Shown here in pieces: positions 23,808 through 35,711 of a stretch of DNA of 64,000 nt (its first letter is position 1; the number at the start of each line of letters is the position of its first letter). The translations under genes and the position numbers were made by a program. Source of the DNA: Cannabis sativa (taxonomy: Eukaryota > Streptophyta > Magnoliopsida > Rosales > Cannabaceae); NCBI RefSeq assembly GCF_029168945.1, contig NC_083604.1, positions 47,425,686 through 47,489,685 on the forward strand, in the 5' to 3' direction. The notes below the pieces were generated by a model. That model was not told the origin of the DNA and ran no database searches. It was given only the letters and a program-made list of their open reading frames with translations.

Positions 23808-26800
23808 GGTAATTCAAGATACTACAAAATAATAAATAGAAATCAATTATGGTTTAACACAAAATTTTATTCAGAAATTATTAGCACATAGCAAGTAGGA
23901 ATGACAAGAGAAAATACTAAAACATACAATCCTAAATAATTTCCAAGGTTTTCAATAAACTGATATCAATGTCCCGTTTAGGCGAGAGTCAAAGCTACCA
24001 TCCATTGAATAGAGTTGTCAGCTCATCTAAAATAATAAATATTCTAGCAACCTTTTATTCGATCGAAAAGAGAATCCGACGTTGTCCCGTTTAGGCGAGA
24101 GTCAAAATCTTTCCTATTTTATTAGCTTCCACCATTGTTTCATACATTTGTAAGTCTTATACAGTCGCCACCATTAGGGTGATCAATACTAATATAAAAA
24201 AACTTACAAATATACTTATCTTTCGAGATTAAACGGTGTTAACTTGCTAATGAACGTTCATCCATTAGGGAGGATTACTCACTAAAACAATAGCTATGTA
24301 AAACCAACAATGGAGATCGAATATCTTAATAATAATAAAGCTCATTATTTGAAGTGTATTTTCTTCTGTGATTTATTTATTTTAAATATATATTTATTTA
24401 TTAAATTTTAAATTTAGAATAAAATTCAAAATAAAATTTAATTTAATATTTATAAATTAAACTTAGATGGTTAAGAAAATAAAATGAATTATTTCCATCT
24501 TAGTATTAATTTTCCAATAAATATTAAGAAAATTATTTAATTTAAGTTGTATTAATTTAAATTAATTTGCAACTCAAATTTAAATTTTCTATAAGATATA
24601 TATATTGTATTTCGAAAAATTAAAGTATAAAATTATACAATTTTCGAAATACATTAAAATAAATTAATCTTTACTAGAAAAAATACTTCAAGCAAAATAC
24701 TATCTATCTAGATTTTCTTTGTCTAATTAATTTAATTTCTAATAATAATATATTTTAGTTCCTTTATTTTAAATTAATCATTAAATGAAAAAATCATTGA
24801 TTTAAGTTGATTAAAAAAAATTAATTAAATAAATAATTAATTTACAACTTTAATCTATTTTTCAAGATAAATTTAAAATTATCTTGCATAATCAAATGCA
24901 ATTTCGAAAATATTGATTAATAAAATAAAGAAAATAAATTTTGAAAATTATTCAAATTTAAATTGTTATAAAAATTTCCAACTTAAAATAATTTTCTATT
25001 TAATTAAATGTCATAAAAATAACAATATTTAAGTATCACGATGAAAATCAACTTAGATATTTAATTTTCAATTTAATTAAATGTATTAAATTCAAGAAAT
25101 AAATAATTAAGTATAGAGAAGGCTTAATTATTAATTTATAGTTTAATACTAGGAAAAATACTCTTAACTTGAATTGTACCAAAATTAATTATTAAATAAT
25201 TAATTTCACAATCAATAATATTTTTCTATTTTAATATTAGAAATAATAACTAGTATAGAAATAAATATCTAGAAAATATCTCAATTTAACTAAGTATCTT
25301 TTCAAGATTTGGAAAATATCTAATTTAAGTTGTTATAGAAAGAATCTAAAATAAGTAACTTATAAATTTCCAAATAAAATTTAATTAAATATCAAAATTA
25401 GGTGGTAACTACCTAATTTAAGTATATTCCATTTTAAGTTTAAAATCAACTTAAAAATATCTTAAGAATCTTCAATAACCAATTCCTAAAATTCCTCAAC
25501 TTAATATTAAATTCAAAAGATATTCAAATTTAAGTTAATAAGGAAAATTAGGTAGAATTAACTAATTTATAACTTAAATAGGAATATTTAATGAAATAAT
25601 TAAAGTAAGTTTCAGAAAGAATCTAGTTAGTTAAAATTCTTTATTTAATTAAATACAAGAAAAATACAAATAGTTTATCTAGAAATATTATCTTAAACTA
25701 AGAGTGTTTTTCTTAAAATTAATTTTAAAATATTATAATGAAAATAAATTTCATATATTTTAAAAGTTAATTATGTTGCTAATCAATTTTATTAGATTAA
25801 ACTAATTTAATTAACCTAATACAATTATTCAAATCAGGCAAATGGGTCTTCACAATTGGGGTAGTTCATGTGAGTGGGAGCTGGGTTCAGTATGTCGTAC
25901 CCACTTCTATTGGCCCCCATCTCTCACACAAGGCCCAAAAGAGAGAAATTTAACCTTAAAATAAATAACTGTTATTAATTGAATAGGTCCAAAAACTAAA
26001 TGGACCTAAATAAAATCTATCAGGGTGTGACATTTTATTTAGCAACAACCTATATGCATCTATAATAAAATAAACATATAGGCTCACACAGGCACACAGA
26101 TTTGGATGGACCCTATCATGTTACTAGGTCATACACAGATAAAAGAAGAATGTAAAATTTACCTGTTACAAATTATTTACTTGACCTATTGACAATTGAA
26201 CCATGGGTTAAAATTAGATCATTGGATCTGTCAACAAGTTAACCATGGCAATTTAGATCAAGCAATAATAGGTTTTATAAAAATTACACATAAGCTAAAA
26301 CACATACTCCTGCAACAAGATGAACTGGATAGTTGGATGTAGGATTTATTTAATTTTAAATAATTAATTATATTTCGAAAATAATTAAATAAAAAAATAT
26401 TTTCGGATGTTTAAATGAAATAAAATAATATTTAAAATTGAACCTACAATTTTGAAAAAATAGGTTTCAACTAACCTAAATATCATTTCAAAAAAAAATT
26501 TGCTAACTTACCTTTTAAATTTCATGTTATTTTATAAATTAAATATTCAATAAAATAAAAAAAATGATAAATAAATGTCCTTTTCTGATTTTATAATTTA
26601 ATTTAAATAAAAAATAACAAAATTTAAAAGTTAACAAAAATATCTTATTTCTATTTAAAATACCATGATTATAGTAATCTTAAATCTAAATAAGGTCAAA
26701 TTACTTAAAATAGAATATTTTATAAAAAAAAATTAATATCTGACCTTAGATTTAAAATAAGATAAAATAATCAAATTTTAAAAAAAAAATAAGAAAAGAG

Positions 26801-27400
26801 GTAAGCAAAAAAAAAATTGATTTTTTTACCTATTTTTAAATTCAAATTACACTAATATCTAAAATTAATTTTGAAAAATCAAATTAATTTATTTCTGATA
26901 ATTAGATTTGAAATATAAAAAATCAAAATCAAAATACAAAACTACACAAAAATCGGAAGTTAATTGCATGAAATAGCATGAAAAATCGAAGAAAACGAAA
27001 AAATTTGCGAGCTAAACGGATGGTGTGCTTTTGCACACCATCCAGGTGCACATCCTTGGGCGCAAGGGGCTGCTTGGGCGCACAAAGGGTGCTGCCAGCA
27101 GCCAGCCGCGCTCACAAGAGTGTGTCACCACCCCCGATTTTTTTCAAAACTTCAAAAAATCATAACTAATTCAAATAAAATCGAAATTGAGTTCTGTAAA
27201 AAAGTAAATTGCTTAATTTTTTCCAAACTATCCAATAAAAATAATTCCAGTCACAGAAAATCAATTATTTTTCCCAGAATTTTACAAACACCAATCAATC
27301 ATCAATACAACACACAAAACAACATGATACCATCCAATCACATACAAATCGTTTTAAGTCCAAATTTCTTGCAAGCAAATCAATTACCATGGCTCTGGTG
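23808..27400 (-). mobile_element. Copia leader inside the compound element
   Basis: AT-rich leader homologous to 29450-33099. It contains the twin motif (about 23968-24105), CUAAU-loop hairpins at 24169-24181 and 24258-24274 (the latter with one mispair), and the GC-rich patch 27000-27140. The 26,978-27,169 open frame is produced by the GC patch and is not a gene. Confidence 0.65.
27018..27043 (-). other. GC-patch hairpin, perfect 11-bp stem
   Basis: In sense, GGATGGTGTGC and GCACACCATCC form an 11-bp uninterrupted stem with an AAAA loop. It is the strongest member of the leader hairpin set. A second stem GGCTGC/GCAGCC follows at 27068-27103. Confidence 0.65.
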
Positions 27401-27413
27401 CCAGTTGTTGGAA
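27401..27413 (-). other. Primer-binding site
   Basis: The minus strand reads TGGCACCAGAGCC, identical to the site at 7202-7214, two bases from the LTR at 27416. Confidence 0.75.
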
Positions 27414-27415
27414 TT

Positions 27416-27542
27416 ATTTTACCCGGATCTTAGATCTACTCACAAGTATGTTGATTAACAACCTAAATATGAACTTCTAAAACGATAATAAACACATATA
27501 CAGTATGAGAAACCTTACAGTAGGTGCAGCGGAATAATATGT
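27416..27542 (-). repeat. Split Copia LTR, left piece
   Basis: The last 127 bp (sense) of a ~1.9-kb LTR, interrupted by the nested element; it continues at 39127-40905. It includes the U5 donor-like GTAAGG (27518-27513). The final TATGT (27538-27542) is the left target duplication of the nested element. Confidence 0.85.
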
Positions 27543-29434
27543 TGTTGGGTTTTGTGCCCTAAATAAAACCCATTACAATCTGATTAGTTATCAGTACAAG
27601 AAATTTCAAGTGATTTATGTTTGCATGAATTTTACATGCTTATGGTTTAATATGTTTTAATGTTTATACACAAAATCTGTTAAGTCCAGATCATATGTTT
27701 ATTCACAATTACAGTATTGTCAACACAGTGGAATGTGATTGTGATTATATGATTCAAAAGACTAAGTCCCTGTTTCATCAGTGTTTTGGATTTACACTGA
27801 TGTGATAATCAGCGATGATGTGTACTTACACTTGGAGTAAGTGTTATGTTCTTTCCAGGACATTGGTAAAGTATACTAGTTTCGAATGTATGGAGTATAC
27901 ATTGGACTGGACCGATATTGAACTTAGTTAAGATATTATAAATTTACCGTTGTATCTTTCCAAGTCAGTATCAGTAGTTGATCCTAAGACTAAAAGAATC
28001 TAAATCCTGATATGCTTAGGCTCAACTCAGGAGTACTATTCATGTTCTTTGATTTATTAGTTAAGCCTACTTTTGGGTCAGGGTGATACGTATATTTTGG
28101 GAACATGATAGTATGACTGAGTGGGAGCGCTGAACATAAATATGGAATCTATAGCTTCTACTGGTGTATAGAAGTCAAGTGATGATTCCCTTCGAGCTTA
28201 GCTAAATAGAAGTAAATGGATGAGCTCTTGTTTAAGTGACTATATCTTAGATCACTAAAACATCATTTACAAGTAGCTAAGTATTTTAAGGGACCAAATA
28301 CATTGAGGGGTGAAAACGGTAAATTTATCCCATCTCGATGTAAATCATCTATATAGAGGATCTTTGATCACATTAAGATTATAACAATGGTTAAATTAGA
28401 TAGCATATCTATATCGTGGAACATATAAAATGCTCTATATAAGTCTGAGAGTGCAATTCCAAGTTCTAAGAGTGGATTCAACAAGGAATTAATAAGTTAG
28501 GAAATTTACTTGGTAAATTCGATTCAACTTATTGGAAGCTAAGTAATATAGATCCATGGTCCCCATTCTAGTTGAGACCATACTGTTTGTAAGACTCAAT
28601 AATTGATTTATGATTAATCAATTATAATTCTAAAGTTAGACTATGTCTAATTTGTGAATTTTCACTAAGCAGGGGTGAAATTGTAAAGAAAAGAGATTCT
28701 AGGTTTATTTATTAATTAAGAGACTCTATATGTCTAATTAATAATTAAATTAAATGACAATTTTATTTAATAATCTTTTTTAGTTATTAAATAATTAGTT
28801 TTGGCATTTAAATGGTTAGAATTAGAAAATTGGCATTTTTGAGAAAATAGAAATAAAAATTTTGAAAAACTGCAAAATCCAAGTGAGGCCCAATAACATC
28901 TGTGGCCGGCCACTTAGTGAGCTTTTTCCAATTAATATTTTCATTATTTTAATGCCAAATAATTACTAACCTAAACCTAGTAGTTGCCTATAAATAGAAA
29001 GTGATGGCTCAGTCAAATAACAAGTTTTTCAAGCCTCCTGTCAGAAAATTACCTTTTTCAAAAAAACTGAGCCTTCCACTTCTCTCTCTATAGCCGACCC
29101 TACCTCTCTCTCTTTTCTTCTTCACAATTTCGAAACCTTAGTGATAGAGTAGTGCCCACACACAGCAAGTGGTACCTCAATCATAGATTGGAAGACTGTG
29201 AAGGATCACACACAAAGAGAAGGACATGCGGGCTCATATCTTGATAATACTCTGCGACAAAAAGGATACAAGGGTTAGAGATCTGAGTGGAAGGAGACAT
29301 TATTTCGCTGCAACCAATGTAAGGTTTTCTTAACTTTATATGTGTTTAATTATCGTTTTAGAAAGTTCATATTTAGGGTGTTAAACAACATACTTGTGAG
29401 TAGATCTAAGATCTTGGTAAAATAAATTCCAACA
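27543..29434 (+). repeat. 5' LTR of gag-only element
   Basis: 1892 bp, TGTTGGG...CCAACA. TATA box TATAAATA at 28989-28996 and a candidate splice donor GTAAGG at 29319-29324 in U5. It differs at scattered bases from the 3' LTR (37242-39126), so the insertion is not brand new. Confidence 0.9.
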
Positions 29435-29436
29435 AC

Positions 29437-29449
29437 TGGCATCATAGCC
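29437..29449 (+). other. Primer-binding site
   Basis: TGGCATCATAGCC, two bases after the LTR end; initiator tRNA-Met type with two changes from TGGTATCAGAGCC. Confidence 0.7.
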
Positions 29450-29842
29450 ATGGTAATTGATTTGCTTGCAAGAAATTTAGACTTTAAAACGATTTGTTTG
29501 TGATTTGGATGGTTTCATGTTGTTTTGTGTGTTCTATGATGATTGATTGATGTTTGTGAATTTTCGTAAAAAATAATTGAAATTCTGTTTTTGGAATTAT
29601 TTTATATGGATAATATGGAAAAAAAATTAAGCAATTTAATTTTTTACTGAACTCAATTTCGATTTTATTTGAATTAGTTATGATTTTTTGAAGTTTCGAA
29701 AAATATCAGGGTGGTGCAACCCGCTCACGTGCGCGGATGAGAGTGATACCCTCAACAACACGCGCACAGACAGGTTGCTCGACCGAGCTACCTCGGTCAG
29801 ACACGAGTTGCTGTCTGAAAACGTCCCATGCGCGCGCGGAAC

Positions 29843-29858
29843 AGGCTGCATGCAGCCT
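29843..29858 (+). other. 16-bp perfect palindrome in leader
   Basis: AGGCTGCATGCAGCCT is self-complementary. Sister copies keep the arms AGGCTGC/GCAGCCT around other loops (11840-11855; extended in 6884-6919 and 27068-27103). A self-complementary leader loop could support RNA dimerisation; this is inference. Confidence 0.55.
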
Positions 29859-29901
29859 CCTGCGCCGAGGGACCTCAGCCATGCATCTTCCCTTGCGCGT
29901 G

Positions 29902-29928
29902 CGGACAATATGCAATGCATACTGTCCG
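29902..29928 (+). other. GC-patch hairpin
   Basis: CGGACA-A-TATGCA pairs with TGCATA-C-TGTCCG: 12 of 13 positions pair around a single central base in DNA (a slightly larger loop in RNA). It is followed by the conserved CAGCTCGCAAA. Confidence 0.6.
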
Positions 29929-29949
29929 TACAGCTCGCAAATATTTTCG

Positions 29950-32900
29950 TTTTCTTCGATTTTTCATGCTATTTCATGGAATTAACTTCCGATTTTCTGT
30001 GTAGTTTTGTATTTTGATTTTTACTTTTCAATTTTCAAATCTAATATCAGAAATAAATTAATTTGAATTTTTTAAAATTAATCTTATATATTAGTGTAAT
30101 TTGAATTTGAAAACAAGTAAAAATCTATCTTTTTGCTTAATTTTTTATCTTATTTTTAAATTTGATTATATTTTATCTTATTTTTAAATTTAAGGTCAGA
30201 TATTAATTTTTTTTAAATTAAACATTGCTTTAAATAATTTGACCTTATTTAAATTTAAAATAAGATAACTATAATCATGATATTTTGAATAGAAATAAGA
30301 TATTTTGCTAACTTTTAAATTTTGCTATTTTATTTATTTAAATTAAATTATAAAATTTGAAAAAAGATATTTATTTATCTTTTTTAATTTTATTGAATAT
30401 TTAATTTATAAAATAACAATAAATTTTTTAAAAGTAGTTATCAAATTTTGAAATGATATTTAGGTTAGTTGAAACCTAATTTTTCAAAATTGTAGATTTA
30501 ATTTTAAATATTATTTTATTTTTTAAAATCCGAAAATATATATTTTTTTATTATTTAATTATTTTTTTCTAAAATTTAATTATTTAAAATTAAATAAATC
30601 CTACATCCAACTATCTAGTTCATCTTGTTGCAGGAGTATGTGTTTTAGCTTATGTGTAATTTTTATAAAACCTATTATTGCTTGATCTAAATTGCCATGG
30701 TTAACTTGTTGACAGATCCAATGATCTGATTTTAACCCATGGTTCAATTGTCAATAGGTCAAGTAAGTAATTTGTAACAGGTAAATTTTACAATCTTCTT
30801 TCATCTGTGTATTACCTAGCAACATGATAAGATCCATCCAAATGTGTGCCTGTGTGAGCCTATATGTTTATTTTATTATATAGATGCATATAGGTTGTTG
30901 TTGCTAAATAAAATGTCACATCATGATAGATTTTATTTAGGTCCATTTTAGTTTTTTGGACCTATTCAATTAATAACAATTATTTATTTTAAAGTTAAAT
31001 TCCTCTCTTTTGGGCCTTGTGTGAGAGTTGGGGGCCAATAGAAGTGGGTACGACATACTGAGCCCAGCTCCTCCTCACATGAACTACCCCAATTATGAAG
31101 GCCCATTTGCCTGATTTGAATAACTGTGCTAGGTTAATTAAATTAGTTTAACCTAATAAAATTGATTAGCAACATAATTAACTTTTAAAATATATGAAAT
31201 TTATTTTTCATTTTAATATTTTAAAGTTAATTTTTAAGGAAAACACTCTTAGTTTTAGATTTTATTTCTCGACAAACTATTTGTATTTTTCTTGTATTTA
31301 ATTAAATAAAGAATTTTAACTAACTAGATTCTTTCTGAAGCTTATTTATTAAATATTCCTATTTAAGTTATAAATTAGTTATTTTAACTGATTTTTCTTA
31401 TCTAACTTAAATTTGAATATTTTTTAATTTAAAACTAAGTTGAGGAATTCTAAGAATTAGTTATTAAAGATTCTTGAGATATTTTTTAGATTAGTTTTAA
31501 ACTTAAAATGGAATATTTTTCAAATTAAGTGGTTTCAACTTAATTTTTGATATTAAATTAAATCTAAATTTGAAAATATTTAAGTTCTAGATTTTTTCTA
31601 TAACAACTTAAATTAGATATTTTTCAAATTTTTGTTGAAAAGATACTTAGTTGAAATAAGATATTTTCTAGATAGTTATTTCTAGACTACTTATTATTTC
31701 TAATATTAAATAGGAAAATATTATACATTGTGAAATTAATTATTTAAATAATTAATTTTGGTACAATTTAAGTTAAGAATATTTTTCCTAGTATTAAACT
31801 AGAGATTAATAATTGAGTCTTCTCTACACTTAATTATTTATTTCTTGAATTTAATACATTTAATTAAATTGAAAAATTAAATATCAAAGTTGATTTTCAT
31901 CATGATACTTAAATATTTTTTTTTCATGACACTTAATTAAATAGAAAATTATTTTTAAGTTGAAATTTATTTTTTCAACTTAAATTTAAATAATTTTCAA
32001 TATATATTTTTTTTATTTTATTAATCAATTTCGAAATTGCATTTAATTATGCAAGATGATTTTGAATTTATCTTGAAAAATAGATTAAGTTGTAAATTAA
32101 TTATTTATTTTAATTAATTCTTGGACCAACTTAAATCAATGATTTTTGCATTTAATGATTAATTTAAATGAATTAAAATATATTATTAGAAATTGAATTA
32201 ATTAGTCAAACAAAATCTAGATAGGTGATATTTTTGCTTGAAGTATTTTTTTCTAAGTAATTATTATTTAAGTATTTCGAAATAGTATAGCATTATACTT
32301 TCTTTTTCAAAATACAATAAATATATTCTGATGAAAATTTAAATTTGAGTTGCAAATTAATTTAAATTAATACAACTTAATATTAATATTTTCTTAATAT
32401 TTATTTGAAAATTACTACTAAGATGGAAATAATTCAATTTATTTTAATCACCATCCAAGTATAATTTTATAAATATTAAATTAAATTCTAATTTAGAATT
32501 TTATTCTAAATTTGATATTTAATGAATATATTTTGTTATAAATAATAAAGAAATACATTTTAAATAATGAGCTTTATTATTATTAAGATATTCGATCTCC
32601 ATTGTTGGTTTTACATAGCTTTTGTTTTAGTGAGTAATCCTCCCTAATGGAGGAACATTTATTAGCAAATTAGCACCGTTTAATCTCGAAAGATAAGTAG
32701 CTTTGTAAGTGTTTTATATGGTATTGATCACCCTAATGGTGGCGACTGTATTTGACTTACAAAATATGAAACAATGGTAGAAGCTCATAAGATAGAATAG
32801 CCTTGACTCTCGCCTAAACGGGACAACGCTGGATTCCAATCTTGATCGAATAAAAGGTTGCTAGAATATTTAACATTTTAGATGAGTTGACAACTCTATT

Positions 32901-33060
32901 CAATGGATGGTAGCTTTGACTCTCGCCTAAACGGAACACTGATATTAGTTTGTTGAAAACCTTGGAAATTATTTAGGATTGTATTTTTTAGTATTTTCTT
33001 TTATCATTCCTACATGCTATGTGCTTATAATTTCTGAATTGGATTTGTGTTAAACTATTA
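29950..33060 (+). mobile_element. AT-rich leader with conserved small hairpins
   Basis: Untranslated. It contains CUAAU-loop hairpins at 32638-32654 (6-bp stem TCCTCC/GGAGGA) and 32729-32741 (CACC/GGTG), and the twin CTCGCCTAAACGG motif at about 32800-32825 and 32917-32940. No gene is visible between the primer site and gag. Confidence 0.6.
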
Positions 33061-33099
33061 TTGATTTCTATTTATTATTTTGTAGTATCCTGTATAACT

Positions 33100-33983
33100 A
33101 TGTCGAATCCCATGTTATCACTCTTGACTGAAAATAAGCTAAATGTATCTAACTTTCCAAAAAGGAATGAGAACATTAATATTGCTCTCATAGGAGAAAG
33201 TGCCTTGTTTGTGTTAACTGATTCGTCCCCTGATCAGCCGGGTGACAATGCAACCAAAGCTGTTAAAGAGAAGTACAAGCGTTGGCAGAATGCTAACAAT
33301 AAAGCTCGATACTTCATGCTTTCCAGCATGGTTGACACCCTTAAAACTCGGTTTGCGAAAACCGAAACGGCTGCAGAAGTTATGACGAAGTTAACTGAGC
33401 TATTCGGTATGACATCTATTCAGTCTTGCTTTGACGCGACTAAGAAATACATCAATGCACGAATGGAACCCCATCAGAATGTGCGTGATCATGTTCTCCT
33501 AATGGCAAGTTATTTCCAAGAAGCCCAGGATCATGGTGCAGAAATGGATCACACTACTCAAGTAAGTCTTATCTTGAATAGTCTGACTCCAGCTTTTCTG
33601 CCCTATACATCAAATTATGTCATGAACAAAAAGACGTAGACTTTCATGAGTTAGTCAATGACCTTCAGACATATGAAAATTTGATTGGAGGACCCAAGAA
33701 GAAAGGGGGTAAATCTCACAATTCTGGCAATGGTAATGGGACGGTCAAACCGGACGCACATGTAGCCTCTACTTCAAGACCCAAATCTAAGAAGAAGTGG
33801 AAAAACACCAAGAAGCGAGCCAAAGCTGTGAAAACAGTTCAAAACAAAAAGGCTGCTGCTACTGGTGATGCACTAAAAGGAAAATGTTTCTACTGCAATG
33901 AAAAAGGCCATTGGAAACCCCAATGTCCTATACTTCTTGCGAAGAAACAAGGTATTTCTTTCTATAAACTTGATGAGTTTTAG
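33100..33983 (+). pseudogene. gag: Copia-type gag, one frameshift
   Basis: Gag would coat the element RNA in a virus-like particle. Translation from ATG 33100 (MSNPMLSLLTENKLN) gives a UBN2-type Copia Gag core (residues ~1-178), then a stop at 33637-33639. Deletion of one base near 33630 explains it: the next frame continues DFHELVNDLQTYENLIGGPK, a lysine-rich linker, and a CCHC zinc knuckle CFYCNEKGHWKPQC (about 33886-33927), ending at KLDEF. Without the shift the protein would be ~294 residues. I chose 33100 over the upstream in-frame ATG at 33061 because sister copies begin at MSNPML. Confidence 0.85.
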
Positions 33984-35711
33984 TGAATTATTATCCAATT
34001 GGATTTTTTATTCTGGACTAACTTTGTTTATTTATTTCTTCTTCTTATAGGCCAAGTTACTTGAACTCAGATGCTATCTTAGTGAGTTGGATCGGAAAGC
34101 TGGACAAAAGGGTGAAGATCGTCCAAGATGAAGATGAAGCTCATTTATTTATTTTTGAATTAATTGTTTTAGTTTAAAAATAATTTAGATTTCGAATTTT
34201 AGTTTGGGATTTTATCCCTGTTTTTCTCATAATGTTGCAATACATTTTTTTATTATTAATAATATTTTATTTTCTATTATAAAAAAAAATTGTGATTTAT
34301 GAGATTGAGCTTCATTTACTTTATCTTAAACCACAATTACAACATTATATTTATATGTTTGTATGTGTAAGTGTTTTTATTATGGATACAAATTCTATAA
34401 TATTTAAAACTCTTCATAGAGTTATATTAAATAAACACTAGAAATTATTTCTATGTTTATAAATAATTGTTAATTCTAATACAATTATAGATAATTTGTT
34501 TAATAATAGGATCTTTTGATCTGATAGGGGTGGAGAAAAGTTAAGAAAACTATGCAGTTCAACGATCTTTTGATTCTAATGAACTCTGGATTGTATTCAA
34601 CTCCACATAATCTCTATAACACTTAGAGAATCATGATCTTTATAACCTTTAGGGGTGGATCATAATCTCTATATACTTAGGGGTGGATTTTAAAATCCAC
34701 AGTACTCTATGTTACACATATTTTCTTTAAACGTGGAAGTAATATAATGAATTAGCTATTATCAGTATAAATCCTTGATCTTGATTGTGTGTTCCAATTT
34801 AGTTTTACTGTTGTAGTAAATAATGATACCTATAAAAGTTCTTTGATAATGTATCACACTACCTTAATTGAGTGGGAGAATTTTAAAATTCTTTACCCAT
34901 CTTCATTAGGTTGACACTTGTGATAGGAACTTAAGAACACTACTGAAAGCAAATCTAACCATTCATGTGGATAGACATAACTTATCAGAATTATGAGAAT
35001 AAGATAAAGAATTCTAGCATAGTCTATTCGAATGACTTGAGCCAAGATTTCTAATCCTCATAACATTTTTATGGTATCTTAATTTTGATTACTTAATCTC
35101 TAGCAAGTATTTTTCACTTCAAATACTAGTATGCTATGTTGATGATTTAGTCTTAAAAGAAACTTATAGTTTCAGACTAATATAATAAGTCACAACTAGA
35201 TATCCCTCCAAACAATAAGAGGTTAAAAGTATTATTTAACCAGACATCTGCTATTGAGTGGGAGCTAGCTGAGATGTAATCAAATAAGGAACGCTAGAAG
35301 ATATTCAAGAAAGATTTATGAAAGTGATCTATATGTTAGATATTAAGGAACTGTATATTAGTTATCCTTATGTCTACCCCAACTCATTCAAGATTTTGAG
35401 ATGGTTGTTACTCTGGGGGTGGAGGAGTTCTTCTATAATAATTCAAGCTCTACCAAAGAAGAGAATTCTACACTGTATTATCTCAATTCCATATTTTAAA
35501 ATATGAGAGATATGTCTTCTATTTTTTCAGATGTACTTAAAAACAGTAAGGATTTCAGTATCCCTTGATGAGTAAAGCATATAGTAAAGGATGTTTCATA
35601 ATGTTTTTATGAACCTGTTTCTAGATATTTGGGTGGATTCAAACAGTAAGGATCAAGACAACATATTGATTAAAATGCACAGTTTGTTTTATGTTAGTGC
35701 AAGTGGGAGTT
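33984..35711 (+). mobile_element. Non-coding 3' region and polypurine tract
   Basis: About 1.7 kb between gag and the first 3' LTR copy, where other Copia elements have pol. No protease, integrase or polymerase motif is seen. Its inverted homologue is 40906-42715. It ends with AAGTGGGAGTT (35701-35711), the plus-strand primer. Confidence 0.75.

Larger units (their letters stand above)
29319..33085 (+). other. Putative leader intron
   Basis: Donor AAT/GTAAGG in U5 and acceptor TTATTATTTTGTAG/T 14 nt before the gag ATG would remove 3767 nt of AT-rich leader including primer site, hairpins and many stray ATGs. Donor and acceptor are both kept in the copies at 27518/23822 and, with a different gag, 12376/9440. 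No transcript evidence is available. Confidence 0.45.
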
